The position numbers were made by a program, and so were the translations under genes. From Salmonella enterica subsp. enterica serovar Typhimurium str. LT2 (GTDB taxonomy: Bacteria; Pseudomonadota; Gammaproteobacteria; Enterobacterales; Enterobacteriaceae), in the NCBI RefSeq assembly GCF_000006945.2, contig NC_003197.2, positions 2,046,001 through 2,110,000 of the forward strand: a stretch of DNA of 64,000 bases. Reading direction: 5' to 3'. Below, one piece after another: positions 9,005-18,536 of the stretch (the stretch's first letter is position 1; each line of letters begins with the position of its first letter). Under the pieces are notes generated by a model. It did no database searches and was not told where the DNA came from. It saw nothing but the letters and a program-made list of their open reading frames with translations.

Positions 9005-9234
9005 AAAATATCGTCCCTGATTACCGTCTGGATATGGTTGGCGAACCTTGCCCGTACCCGGCGGTCGCCACTCTGGAAGCGATGCCGCAGCTAAAAAAAG
9101 GTGAGATCCTGGAAGTGGTGAGCGACTGTCCGCAATCCATTAATAATATTCCACTGGATGCGCGCAATCACGGCTATACGGTGCTGGATATCCAACAGGA
9201 TGGCCCGACAATTCGTTATCTGATTCAAAAATAA
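9001..9234 (+). CDS. yedF: YedF, TusA-like sulfurtransferase protein
   Basis: The 77-residue SirA/TusA-fold protein has the signature GEPCPYPA with the reactive Cys at position 17. TusA relatives carry persulfide sulfur or selenium between enzymes. Its start overlaps the yedE stop, so the two are co-translated and probably act together on the same sulfur or selenium species. An intrinsic terminator follows directly. Confidence 0.93.
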   Translation: MKNIVPDYRLDMVGEPCPYPAVATLEAMPQLKKGEILEVVSDCPQSINNIPLDARNHGYTVLDIQQDGPTIRYLIQK

Positions 9235-9241
9235 GCGCATA

Positions 9242-9273
9242 CTCCCGCTGTACGTTACGGCGGGAGACCTTTT
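9242..9273 (+). terminator. yedEF terminator
   Basis: CTCCCGC and GCGGGAG flank a short loop (TGTACGTTACG region) and are followed by ACCTTTT, 8 bp after the yedF stop. Confidence 0.8.
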
Positions 9274-9531
9274 ACGGCATAACCGGCAAAAATCTACAAC
9301 GCATAAAAGAAATCAGACAAGGTCGTCTTGTGCGCCGTGGCATAAATCTATTATATAACGTATACCGTTTTAATTCTGTCTGAGCCGATGAAAAATCCAG
9401 GGTTATTTTAATCAAAACATAAAACAATTATTATTTTCCGTCTACGCCATAAAAGACTATCAGGTATTTATATTTTTACTCACTGACATCATCAGGTGAT
9501 GATTTATTTATGCACAGCAGAAGCCAAAAAA
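9274..9531. other. Intergenic, A+T-rich, no gene seen
   Basis: The stretch between the yedF terminator and the next small gene is A+T-rich and contains no convincing ORF or RNA structure. It presumably holds the promoter of the gene at 9532. Confidence 0.5.
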
Positions 9532-9885
9532 ATGATAAAAATTATTTTCATCTCCATTATTGGAGTCGTCTGTCTTGCCGCTGCCCGTTATTCACCCGTC
9601 ACAGTGGTCAATGCACATCCGAGCGCCATTGCCCGCTGTCTCGCTGATAATCTGTCCCCGTATGGGTATATACTGGATCTCCATGAAACAGATATTCCAG
9701 GCATTAATAAAGAATTTACCGTGTATTATCGCAACGGCGCATATATTGCAGGAACATTCTGGATTGCAAACTCAATGACAATAGCATCAGAACGAATAGT
9801 AGGAATGAATGGCGTTAGTAAACAGGCGTACCCTATTTTTAATAAATCCCTGCAACAATGTGCAACCCGCTTATCAATAAAATGA
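9532..9885 (+). CDS. Small secreted or membrane-anchored hypothetical protein
   Basis: About 117 residues, not recognised. The N-terminus MIKIIFISIIGVVCLAAARY is a hydrophobic signal sequence, so the product is exported or anchored. Two Cys remain in the mature part (in ARCLAD and QQCATR), which could form a disulfide. I chose the ATG at 9532 because the signal begins there; an upstream GTG-ATG at 9496-9501 would add 12 polar residues. Neither start has a strong Shine-Dalgarno. The gene is A+T-rich compared with the flagellar genes around it, suggesting later arrival. Confidence 0.65.
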   Translation: MIKIIFISIIGVVCLAAARYSPVTVVNAHPSAIARCLADNLSPYGYILDLHETDIPGINKEFTVYYRNGAYIAGTFWIANSMTIASERIVGMNGVSKQAYPIFNKSLQQCATRLSIK

Positions 9886-10004
9886 GCGCGCCTCGCAAAA
9901 ATAAGCCCACATAATCACGCACTGGTTGCATGGGCGTCGCGTCCCCCGCCGCTGACGTAGGTAAGCGCCCGGGAGTTCGCTGCGGATGTGTTGTCAGCCC
10001 TGGC

Positions 10005-10319
10005 TTAAACCTGCATGGACATGACTTCCTGATACGCGGCGACCAGCTTGTTGCGCACCTGAATCCCCATTTGCATAGAGACGGACGCTTTTTGCATATC
10101 GGCCATCACGTCATTAAGCGCAATGCCCGGCTCACCCAGAGTGAATTTTTCCGCCTGAACGCGCGCCGCCGCTTGTCTGTCGCTAATACGATCCAGCGCA
10201 GCATGTAGCTGGCCGGCAAAACTCACCGTCGACTGCGAGTGCGTGTCTTGCCCGCGCGCGGCCATCGCCGTCGCCTGTAACTGGCTAATAACCCCTTCAA
10301 TCCCCTGTATTGCTGCCAT
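10005..10319 (-). CDS. fliE: Flagellar MS ring-rod junction protein FliE
   Basis: The 104-residue FliE begins MAAIQGIEGVISQLQATAMA. It is the first rod-type substrate of the flagellar export apparatus and sits in the periplasm between the MS ring and the proximal rod. It is transcribed alone on the minus strand, divergent from fliF, as in other enterics. Confidence 0.96.
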   Translation of the reverse strand: MAAIQGIEGVISQLQATAMAARGQDTHSQSTVSFAGQLHAALDRISDRQAAARVQAEKFTLGEPGIALNDVMADMQKASVSMQMGIQVRNKLVAAYQEVMSMQV

Positions 10320-10535
10320 GCTATTCCCCTGGATGATTTTTTACGCAGCAGAGATTACCAGTTTGTCAATAAGATAAAGGCGTTAAATAACGATAAAAAA
10401 CCTCGGTTTTTAGCGCATAGAAAAATTCGAAACCACAAATAATGAGACCGTCAATTTTTCGAGTTTGCTGACCCGGGAGTGAGTCTTGTTCCACTTTGCA
10501 AAAAACGCCGTCCACGATCAGTCACGAGGTGCGAG
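10320..10535. promoter_or_regulatory. Divergent fliE / fliF class 2 promoter region
   Basis: The 216-bp gap between divergent fliE and fliF is where FlhDC-dependent sigma-70 (class 2) promoters for both operons are expected. I can support the position, but I do not assign exact FlhDC sites. Confidence 0.55.
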
Positions 10536-12218
10536 ATGAGTGCGACTGCATCGACTGCAACCCAACCTAAACCTCTCGAGTGGCTTAATCGCCTACGCGC
10601 GAATCCCCGAATTCCGTTAATTGTGGCGGGTTCCGCTGCCGTGGCGATCGTCGTTGCGATGGTGCTGTGGGCCAAAACGCCCGATTACCGCACGCTATTT
10701 AGCAACCTTTCCGATCAGGACGGCGGCGCGATCGTCGCGCAGTTGACCCAGATGAATATCCCCTATCGCTTTGCCAATGGCAGCGGCGCGATTGAAGTGC
10801 CCGCCGACAAAGTGCATGAACTGCGTCTGCGTCTGGCGCAGCAGGGGCTGCCTAAAGGCGGCGCGGTAGGCTTTGAACTGCTTGATCAGGAAAAATTCGG
10901 TATCAGCCAGTTCAGCGAGCAGGTGAATTATCAGCGCGCGCTGGAAGGTGAACTGGCCCGGACGATCGAGACGCTGGGGCCGGTAAAAAGCGCCCGCGTT
11001 CACCTGGCGATGCCAAAGCCGTCGCTATTTGTGCGGGAACAAAAATCCCCTTCCGCCTCCGTCACCGTCACACTGGAACCGGGACGGGCGCTGGATGAAG
11101 GACAAATTAGCGCCGTGGTACATCTGGTTTCCAGCGCTGTCGCCGGTTTGCCGCCAGGAAACGTCACTCTGGTCGATCAATCCGGTCATCTGCTCACGCA
11201 ATCCAATACCAGCGGTCGCGACCTTAATGACGCGCAATTAAAATTTGCTAATGATGTGGAAAGCCGTATCCAACGCCGTATCGAAGCCATTCTGTCGCCT
11301 ATCGTCGGGAACGGTAATGTTCACGCTCAGGTAACCGCCCAGTTGGATTTTGCCAATAAAGAGCAGACGGAAGAGCACTACAGCCCGAACGGCGATGCGT
11401 CGAAGGCCACTCTGCGTTCACGTCAGTTGAATATTAGCGAACAGGTAGGCGCGGGCTATCCCGGCGGCGTGCCTGGCGCGCTGTCGAACCAACCAGCGCC
11501 GCCTAACGAGGCGCCGATCGCCACGCCGCCGACCAATCAACAAAACGCGCAGAATACGCCACAAACCAGCACCAGTACCAACAGTAACAGTGCTGGCCCG
11601 CGTAGTACACAGCGTAATGAAACCAGTAACTACGAAGTGGACCGCACCATTCGTCACACCAAAATGAATGTGGGCGATATTGAGCGTCTCTCCGTGGCCG
11701 TCGTGGTGAATTACAAAACGCTGGCGGATGGCAAACCGCTGCCATTGACCGCCGATCAGATGAAACAGATCGAGGATTTAACCCGTGAAGCGATGGGTTT
11801 TTCTGATAAACGCGGCGATACGCTAAATGTGGTGAATTCACCGTTTAGCGCAGTGGATAACACCGGCGGCGAACTGCCCTTCTGGCAACAGCAGTCCTTT
11901 ATCGATCAGTTGCTCGCGGCAGGTCGCTGGTTGCTGGTGCTGGTGGTGGCCTGGATTCTGTGGCGCAAAGCGGTACGTCCGCAGTTGACGCGCCGCGTTG
12001 AAGAAGCGAAAGCGGCGCAGGAACAGGCGCAGGTTCGCCAGGAAACCGAAGAAGCCGTGGAAGTACGCCTTAGCAAAGACGAGCAGCTCCAGCAACGCCG
12101 GGCTAACCAGCGTCTGGGCGCTGAGGTGATGAGCCAGCGTATTCGCGAAATGTCAGACAACGATCCGCGCGTGGTGGCGCTGGTCATTCGCCAGTGGATG
12201 AGTAACGATCATGAGTAA
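10536..12218 (+). CDS. fliF: Flagellar MS-ring protein FliF
   Basis: The 560-residue protein forms the inner-membrane MS ring that nucleates basal-body assembly. A first transmembrane segment lies at about residues 24-46 (IPLIVAGSAAVAIVVAMVLW) and a second at about 455-475, with the large periplasmic ring-building domains between. The C-terminal tail binds FliG. I chose the ATG at 10536 (MSATASTATQ), preceded by GAGG; the longer frame from 10479 adds a basic leader unlike FliF. It overlaps fliG by 8 bp. Confidence 0.96.
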   Translation: MSATASTATQPKPLEWLNRLRANPRIPLIVAGSAAVAIVVAMVLWAKTPDYRTLFSNLSDQDGGAIVAQLTQMNIPYRFANGSGAIEVPADKVHELRLRLAQQGLPKGGAVGFELLDQEKFGISQFSEQVNYQRALEGELARTIETLGPVKSARVHLAMPKPSLFVREQKSPSASVTVTLEPGRALDEGQISAVVHLVSSAVAGLPPGNVTLVDQSGHLLTQSNTSGRDLNDAQLKFANDVESRIQRRIEAILSPIVGNGNVHAQVTAQLDFANKEQTEEHYSPNGDASKATLRSRQLNISEQVGAGYPGGVPGALSNQPAPPNEAPIATPPTNQQNAQNTPQTSTSTNSNSAGPRSTQRNETSNYEVDRTIRHTKMNVGDIERLSVAVVVNYKTLADGKPLPLTADQMKQIEDLTREAMGFSDKRGDTLNVVNSPFSAVDNTGGELPFWQQQSFIDQLLAAGRWLLVLVVAWILWRKAVRPQLTRRVEEAKAAQEQAQVRQETEEAVEVRLSKDEQLQQRRANQRLGAEVMSQRIREMSDNDPRVVALVIRQWMSNDHE

Positions 12219-13206
12219 TCTTAGCGGTACCGATAAAAGCGTCATTTTGTTGATGACCATTGGCGAAGACCGGGCGGCAGAGGTGTTTAAACACCTCTCC
12301 ACCCGCGAAGTACAGGCGTTAAGTACGGCGATGGCTAACGTGCGTCAGATCTCCAACAAACAACTGACGGACGTACTATCAGAGTTTGAGCAAGAAGCGG
12401 AGCAGTTCGCCGCGCTGAATATCAACGCCAACGAATACCTGCGCTCCGTACTGGTTAAAGCGCTGGGCGAAGAACGCGCCTCCAGCCTGCTGGAAGATAT
12501 TCTGGAAACGCGCGATACCACCAGCGGTATCGAAACGCTCAACTTTATGGAACCGCAGAGTGCCGCCGACCTGATTCGCGACGAACACCCGCAGATTATC
12601 GCCACCATTCTGGTCCACCTCAAACGCAGTCAGGCCGCCGATATTCTGGCGCTGTTTGACGAGCGTCTGCGTCATGATGTGATGCTGCGTATCGCGACAT
12701 TTGGCGGCGTACAGCCGGCGGCGCTGGCGGAGTTGACCGAAGTGCTGAATGGCCTGCTCGATGGTCAGAACCTGAAACGCAGCAAAATGGGTGGCGTAAG
12801 AACCGCGGCGGAAATTATCAACCTGATGAAAACGCAGCAGGAAGAAGCGGTTATTACCGCTGTGCGCGAATTCGACGGCGAACTGGCGCAGAAAATCATC
12901 GACGAGATGTTCCTGTTCGAAAATCTGGTGGATGTGGACGATCGCAGTATCCAGCGTCTGCTGCAGGAAGTGGATTCCGAATCGCTGCTGATCGCTCTGA
13001 AAGGCGCCGAACCGCCATTACGCGAGAAGTTCCTGCGCAATATGTCCCAGCGCGCCGCCGATATCCTGCGCGACGACCTTGCCAACCGTGGCCCGGTTCG
13101 TCTGTCTCAGGTGGAAAACGAGCAGAAAGCGATTCTGCTTATTGTGCGTCGTCTGGCGGAAACCGGCGAAATGGTGATTGGCAGCGGCGAGGATACCTAT
13201 GTCTAA
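12211..13206 (+). CDS. fliG: Flagellar motor switch protein FliG
   Basis: The 331-residue switch protein has an N-domain that binds FliF, a middle ARM domain that binds FliM, and a C-domain whose charged helix (around DDRSIQRLLQEVDSESLL) meets MotA to generate torque. Length and sequence are those of the normal protein. It overlaps fliF (8 bp) and fliH (8 bp) in the fliFGHIJK operon. Confidence 0.96.
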   Translation: MSNLSGTDKSVILLMTIGEDRAAEVFKHLSTREVQALSTAMANVRQISNKQLTDVLSEFEQEAEQFAALNINANEYLRSVLVKALGEERASSLLEDILETRDTTSGIETLNFMEPQSAADLIRDEHPQIIATILVHLKRSQAADILALFDERLRHDVMLRIATFGGVQPAALAELTEVLNGLLDGQNLKRSKMGGVRTAAEIINLMKTQQEEAVITAVREFDGELAQKIIDEMFLFENLVDVDDRSIQRLLQEVDSESLLIALKGAEPPLREKFLRNMSQRAADILRDDLANRGPVRLSQVENEQKAILLIVRRLAETGEMVIGSGEDTYV

Positions 13207-13906
13207 TGAATTGCCGTGGCAAGTCTGGACCCCCGACGATCTCGCCCCGCCGCCAGAAACTTTTGTGCCGGTTGAGGCTGATAACGTGACCTTGACAGAA
13301 GATACGCCGGAGCCCGAACTCACTGCCGAACAGCAGCTGGAGCAGGAGCTGGCGCAGCTAAAAATACAGGCCCATGAACAAGGTTATAACGCCGGGCTGG
13401 CGGAGGGACGGCAAAAAGGACACGCGCAGGGATACCAGGAAGGGTTAGCGCAGGGGCTGGAGCAAGGACAAGCCCAGGCGCAGACGCAGCAGGCGCCGAT
13501 TCATGCCCGTATGCAGCAGTTAGTGAGCGAGTTTCAGAACACGCTTGACGCGCTCGATAGCGTTATCGCCTCACGGCTGATGCAAATGGCCCTGGAGGCC
13601 GCACGTCAGGTCATCGGCCAAACGCCGGCGGTGGACAACTCAGCGCTGATTAAACAGATCCAACAACTGTTGCAGCAAGAGCCGCTCTTTAGCGGCAAGC
13701 CGCAGTTGCGCGTGCATCCGGACGACTTACAGCGGGTGGAAGAGATGCTGGGCGCCACGCTCAGTCTTCACGGATGGCGGTTACGCGGCGATCCAACGTT
13801 GCATCACGGCGGGTGTAAAGTCTCTGCCGATGAGGGCGATCTGGACGCCAGCGTCGCCACTCGCTGGCAAGAGTTGTGTCGCCTGGCGGCGCCGGGAGTG
13901 CTCTGA
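13199..13906 (+). CDS. fliH: Flagellar export ATPase regulator FliH
   Basis: The 235-residue FliH dimer binds and restrains FliI and links it to the C ring through FliN. The GxxxG-type repeat helix typical of FliH lies at about residues 60-95 (AGLAEGRQKGHAQGYQEG), followed by the C-terminal FliI-binding domain. I start at the ATG at 13199, whose product begins MSNELPWQVW. It overlaps fliG by 8 bp and fliI by one base. Confidence 0.95.
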   Translation: MSNELPWQVWTPDDLAPPPETFVPVEADNVTLTEDTPEPELTAEQQLEQELAQLKIQAHEQGYNAGLAEGRQKGHAQGYQEGLAQGLEQGQAQAQTQQAPIHARMQQLVSEFQNTLDALDSVIASRLMQMALEAARQVIGQTPAVDNSALIKQIQQLLQQEPLFSGKPQLRVHPDDLQRVEEMLGATLSLHGWRLRGDPTLHHGGCKVSADEGDLDASVATRWQELCRLAAPGVL

Positions 13907-15276
13907 TGACCACGCGCCTGACCCGCTGGCTTACCGCGCTCGACAACTTTGAAGCCAAAATGGCGTTATTGCCGGCGGTGCGTCGTTATGGACGTTTAAC
14001 CCGCGCCACTGGCCTGGTACTGGAGGCCACCGGTCTCCAGCTTCCGCTGGGCGCCACCTGCATTATTGAGCGCCAGGACGGCCCTGAAACCAAAGAGGTG
14101 GAATCAGAAGTCGTCGGTTTTAACGGCCAGCGTCTGTTTCTAATGCCGCTGGAAGAGGTCGAAGGCATTCTGCCCGGTGCCCGCGTTTACGCCCGTAACG
14201 GGCATGGCGACGGTCTGCAAAGCGGCAAACAGTTACCGCTCGGCCCGGCCCTGCTTGGTCGGGTGCTGGATGGCGGCGGTAAACCGCTCGACGGACTGCC
14301 TGCGCCGGATACGCTGGAAACCGGCGCGTTAATCACGCCGCCGTTTAACCCGCTACAGCGAACGCCAATCGAACATGTGCTGGATACCGGCGTACGCGCT
14401 ATCAACGCGTTGTTAACCGTAGGGCGCGGTCAGCGTATGGGACTCTTTGCCGGTTCCGGCGTTGGTAAATCGGTTCTGCTTGGCATGATGGCGCGCTACA
14501 CGCGGGCGGACGTGATTGTCGTGGGACTTATCGGCGAACGTGGCCGCGAAGTTAAAGATTTTATCGAAAATATTCTCGGCCCCGACGGTCGCGCGCGTTC
14601 GGTGGTGATCGCCGCCCCGGCGGATGTCTCGCCGCTGCTGCGAATGCAGGGCGCCGCCTATGCCACCCGCATCGCCGAAGACTTTCGCGATCGCGGACAG
14701 CATGTGTTGCTGATTATGGATTCGCTGACGCGCTATGCAATGGCGCAGCGTGAGATTGCGCTGGCAATCGGCGAACCGCCAGCCACCAAAGGTTATCCGC
14801 CCTCGGTGTTCGCAAAGCTGCCGGCGCTGGTCGAGCGTGCCGGTAATGGCATCCACGGCGGTGGCTCTATCACCGCGTTTTATACCGTGTTGACCGAGGG
14901 GGACGACCAACAAGATCCCATTGCCGACTCGGCACGCGCAATCCTCGACGGGCACATTGTCTTGTCCCGCCGTCTGGCGGAGGCCGGGCACTATCCGGCC
15001 ATTGATATCGAGGCGTCAATCAGCCGGGCGATGACCGCGCTCATTACCGAGCAGCACTATGCGCGGGTACGGCTATTTAAACAGTTGCTTTCCAGTTTCC
15101 AGCGTAACCGCGATCTGGTCAGCGTCGGCGCCTATGCCAAAGGCAGCGATCCGATGCTCGATAAAGCCATTACCTTATGGCCGCAACTGGAAGCGTTTTT
15201 ACAGCAAGGCATTTTTGAACGGGCCGACTGGGAGGACTCTCTGCAGGCGCTCGATTTAATTTTCCCGACGGTGTGA
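13906..15276 (+). CDS. fliI: Flagellum-specific export ATPase FliI
   Basis: This 456-residue F1-beta-like ATPase of the type III flagellar export apparatus unfolds and releases chaperoned substrates. The Walker A motif GSGVGKS has K188 and the Walker B motif LLIMDSL has D272; the first 20 residues (MTTRLTRWLTALDNF) are the FliH-binding end. The start at 13906 overlaps the fliH stop by one base (TGATG), so the longer frame from 13876 is rejected. Confidence 0.97.
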   Translation: MTTRLTRWLTALDNFEAKMALLPAVRRYGRLTRATGLVLEATGLQLPLGATCIIERQDGPETKEVESEVVGFNGQRLFLMPLEEVEGILPGARVYARNGHGDGLQSGKQLPLGPALLGRVLDGGGKPLDGLPAPDTLETGALITPPFNPLQRTPIEHVLDTGVRAINALLTVGRGQRMGLFAGSGVGKSVLLGMMARYTRADVIVVGLIGERGREVKDFIENILGPDGRARSVVIAAPADVSPLLRMQGAAYATRIAEDFRDRGQHVLLIMDSLTRYAMAQREIALAIGEPPATKGYPPSVFAKLPALVERAGNGIHGGGSITAFYTVLTEGDDQQDPIADSARAILDGHIVLSRRLAEAGHYPAIDIEASISRAMTALITEQHYARVRLFKQLLSSFQRNRDLVSVGAYAKGSDPMLDKAITLWPQLEAFLQQGIFERADWEDSLQALDLIFPTV

Positions 15277-15297
15277 TAAAGCAGGAGGGCGACGATC

Positions 15298-15741
15298 ATG
15301 GCACAACATGGCGCTCTGGAAACACTCAAAGATCTGGCCGAAAAAGAGGTAGATGACGCGGCGCGTTTACTGGGCGAAATGCGTCGCGGCTGCCAACAGG
15401 CGGAAGAACAGCTCAAAATGCTGATCGATTATCAGAATGAGTATCGCAGTAATTTGAACACCGATATGGGCAACGGCATCGCCAGTAATCGCTGGATCAA
15501 CTATCAGCAGTTTATTCAGACACTGGAAAAGGCGATAGAGCAGCATCGCCTCCAGCTTACGCAGTGGACGCAAAAAGTCGACCTGGCGCTGAAGAGCTGG
15601 CGTGAGAAAAAGCAGCGACTTCAGGCCTGGCAAACCTTACAGGACCGACAAACCGCGGCAGCGCTGTTAGCTGAAAACCGCATGGATCAGAAAAAGATGG
15701 ATGAATTTGCTCAGCGTGCAGCAATGAGGAAACCCGAATGA
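15298..15741 (+). CDS. fliJ: Flagellar export protein FliJ
   Basis: The 147-residue FliJ is a two-helix coiled coil that sits in the FliI ring like the gamma subunit of F1 and binds FlhA. It is rich in Gln, Glu and Lys throughout, as expected for the coiled coil. It lies 21 bp after fliI and overlaps fliK by 4 bp (ATGA). Confidence 0.95.
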
Positions 15742-16955
15742 TCACCCTGCCCCAACTGATCACCACCGATACCGACATGACCGCGGGTCTGACGTCAGGA
15801 AAAACCACCGGTTCAGCCGAGGACTTTCTGGCGCTCCTGGCGGGCGCGTTAGGCGCAGACGGCGCACAGGGCAAAGACGCCCGCATCACGCTGGCCGATT
15901 TACAGGCGGCAGGCGGCAAGTTATCGAAAGAGCTACTGACCCAACATGGCGAGCCGGGCCAGGCGGTGAAGCTTGCCGACCTGCTGGCGCAAAAAGCGAA
16001 TGCGACGGATGAAACGCTTACCGATCTGACACAAGCGCAGCATCTACTGTCTACGCTAACGCCATCGTTGAAAACCAGCGCTCTGGCCGCACTGAGTAAG
16101 ACGGCGCAGCATGATGAGAAAACGCCCGCGCTGAGCGATGAGGATCTTGCCAGTCTGAGCGCCTTATTCGCCATGCTGCCCGGACAACCTGTCGCGACGC
16201 CTGTCGCCGGAGAAACGCCGGCTGAAAATCACATCGCCTTGCCGTCACTGTTACGCGGCGACATGCCATCGGCGCCGCAGGAAGAGACACATACGCTCTC
16301 TTTTAGCGAGCATGAAAAAGGGAAAACCGAGGCGTCGCTTGCGCGCGCCAGCGACGATCGCGCCACGGGGCCAGCACTGACGCCGCTGGTAGTCGCTGCC
16401 GCCGCGACCAGCGCGAAAGTGGAGGTGGATAGCCCGCCCGCGCCAGTAACGCATGGCGCGGCAATGCCGACGCTCAGCAGCGCCACGGCGCAACCGCTAC
16501 CTGTCGCCTCAGCCCCGGTACTCAGCGCGCCGTTAGGCAGCCATGAATGGCAGCAAACGTTCAGTCAGCAGGTCATGTTATTTACGCGTCAGGGACAGCA
16601 AAGCGCGCAGCTTCGATTGCATCCGGAAGAGTTAGGTCAGGTGCATATTTCGCTCAAGCTGGATGACAATCAGGCGCAGCTCCAGATGGTATCGCCGCAC
16701 AGCCATGTCCGCGCCGCGCTGGAAGCCGCCCTGCCCATGTTGCGCACCCAGTTGGCGGAAAGCGGCATTCAGTTGGGACAAAGCAGTATCAGTAGCGAAA
16801 GCTTTGCCGGACAGCAGCAGTCTTCGTCGCAACAACAGTCTTCCCGCGCCCAACACACGGACGCGTTTGGCGCTGAAGATGACATAGCGTTAGCGGCGCC
16901 GGCCTCGCTTCAGGCCGCCGCGCGCGGCAATGGCGCAGTGGATATCTTCGCCTAA
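15738..16955 (+). CDS. fliK: Flagellar hook-length control protein FliK
   Basis: The 405-residue FliK is an exported molecular ruler that measures hook length and switches the FlhB gate from rod/hook to filament substrates. The low-complexity Ala/Pro/Thr-rich N-terminal and middle parts are the ruler. The folded C-terminal substrate-switch domain covers about residues 265-355 ([20 protein letters not shown] region), with a Gln/Ser-rich tail. It is the last gene of fliFGHIJK, with a long hairpin after it. Confidence 0.95.
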
Positions 16956-16970
16956 CGCCAGAGGTAGCAT

Positions 16971-17021
16971 GATTATCCGCGTCTTTTCCACGCTTTGTCG
17001 TGGACAGGACACGGGATAATC
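16971..17021. repeat. Long imperfect hairpin between fliK and fliL
   Basis: GATTATCC (16971-16978) pairs with GGATAATC (17014-17021), and an inner CCACG (16988-16992) pairs with CGTGG (16999-17003) around CTTTGT. The middle arms pair only partly. It lies at the border of the fliFGHIJK and fliLMNOPQR operons and has no T-run. Confidence 0.75.
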
Positions 17022-17059
17022 AGCCAATAAGCAGTACCGAAACAGGAAGCCCGTATCAG

Positions 17060-17527
17060 ATGACTGACTCCGCGATTAACAAAAAGAGCAAACGCTCGAT
17101 TTGGATACCTTTGCTGGTGTTGATTACCCTCGCCGCCTGCGCGACCGCCGGTTATAGCTACTGGCGTATGCAGCAGCAACCGACCACGAACGCTAAAGCG
17201 GAACCGGCTCCGCCGCCCGCGCCGGTATTTTTTGCGCTGGATACGTTTACCGTCAATCTGGGCGATGCGGATCGCGTGTTGTATATCGGCGTGACCCTGC
17301 GTCTGAAAGACGAAGCGACGCGCGCGCGATTAAATGAATATCTGCCGGAAGTGCGCAGCCGTCTGCTGTTGTTGTTTTCCCGTCAGAATGCCGCCGAGCT
17401 CTCAACAGAAGCTGGCAAACAAAAACTGATTGCCGCCATTAAAGAGACACTGGCCGCGCCGCTCGTTGCCGGACAACCAAAACAGGTCGTCACTGACGTG
17501 CTTTATACAGCTTTTATTCTGCGGTAA
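17060..17527 (+). CDS. fliL: Flagellar basal-body-associated protein FliL
   Basis: The 155-residue single-pass inner-membrane protein has a basic N-terminus (KKSKRS), a membrane segment at about residues 14-34 ([20 protein letters not shown]) and a periplasmic domain, which supports the stators around the MS ring. I start at the ATG at 17060 ([10 protein letters not shown]). It is the first gene of fliLMNOPQR; fliM follows after 4 bp. Confidence 0.95.
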
Positions 17528-17531
17528 CGAT

Positions 17532-18536
17532 ATGGGCGATAGTATTCTTTCTCAGGCTGAAATCGATGCGCTGTTGAACGGCGACAGCGACACCAAAGAC
17601 GAACCCACTCCCGGTATCGCAAGCGATAGCGATATTCGCCCTTACGATCCCAATACCCAGCGTCGCGTCGTGCGTGAACGCTTGCAGGCGCTGGAGATTA
17701 TTAACGAGCGTTTCGCACGCCAGTTCCGGATGGGATTATTTAACCTGCTGCGCCGCAGCCCGGATATTACCGTGGGTGCCATACGTATTCAGCCGTATCA
17801 CGAATTTGCGCGTAACCTGCCGGTACCGACCAACCTGAACCTGATCCACCTGAAGCCGCTACGCGGCACCGGGCTGGTGGTGTTCTCGCCGAGTCTGGTG
17901 TTTATTGCCGTCGATAACCTGTTCGGCGGCGACGGCCGTTTTCCGACCAAAGTCGAGGGCCGCGAGTTTACCCATACGGAACAGCGTGTCATCAACCGTA
18001 TGCTGAAACTGGCGCTGGAAGGCTATAGCGACGCATGGAAAGCCATTAATCCGCTGGAAGTGGAGTATGTGCGTTCCGAAATGCAGGTGAAATTTACCAA
18101 TATCACCACCTCGCCGAACGATATCGTCGTCAATACGCCGTTTCATGTGGAGATCGGCAATCTGACCGGTGAATTTAACATCTGTCTGCCATTTAGCATG
18201 ATCGAGCCGCTGCGTGAGCTGCTGGTGAATCCGCCGCTGGAAAACTCGCGCCATGAAGATCAGAACTGGCGTGATAACCTGGTGCGCCAGGTTCAGCACT
18301 CTGAACTGGAGCTGGTGGCCAATTTTGCCGATATTCCGTTACGTCTTTCCCAGATTTTGAAGCTGAAACCCGGCGATGTACTGCCGATTGAAAAACCCGA
18401 CCGCATTATTGCTCATGTGGACGGCGTTCCGGTACTCACCAGCCAATATGGCACCGTAAACGGACAGTATGCGCTACGCGTAGAACATTTGATCAACCCA
18501 ATTTTGAATTCGCTGAATGAGGAACAGCCCAAATGA
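17532..18536 (+). CDS. fliM: Flagellar motor switch protein FliM
   Basis: The 334-residue C-ring protein starts MGDSILSQAEIDALLNGDSD. This N-terminal peptide is the binding site for phospho-CheY, followed by the middle domain that contacts FliG and a C-terminal domain related to FliN. I start at 17532, since the longer frame from 17430 lies inside fliL. It overlaps fliN by 4 bp. Confidence 0.97.
   Translation: MGDSILSQAEIDALLNGDSDTKDEPTPGIASDSDIRPYDPNTQRRVVRERLQALEIINERFARQFRMGLFNLLRRSPDITVGAIRIQPYHEFARNLPVPTNLNLIHLKPLRGTGLVVFSPSLVFIAVDNLFGGDGRFPTKVEGREFTHTEQRVINRMLKLALEGYSDAWKAINPLEVEYVRSEMQVKFTNITTSPNDIVVNTPFHVEIGNLTGEFNICLPFSMIEPLRELLVNPPLENSRHEDQNWRDNLVRQVQHSELELVANFADIPLRLSQILKLKPGDVLPIEKPDRIIAHVDGVPVLTSQYGTVNGQYALRVEHLINPILNSLNEEQPK

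Noticed and set aside
14413..14991. 192-codon minus-strand frame within fliI
   Set aside because: Shadow of the FliI ATPase core, whose Walker motifs are intact on the plus strand.
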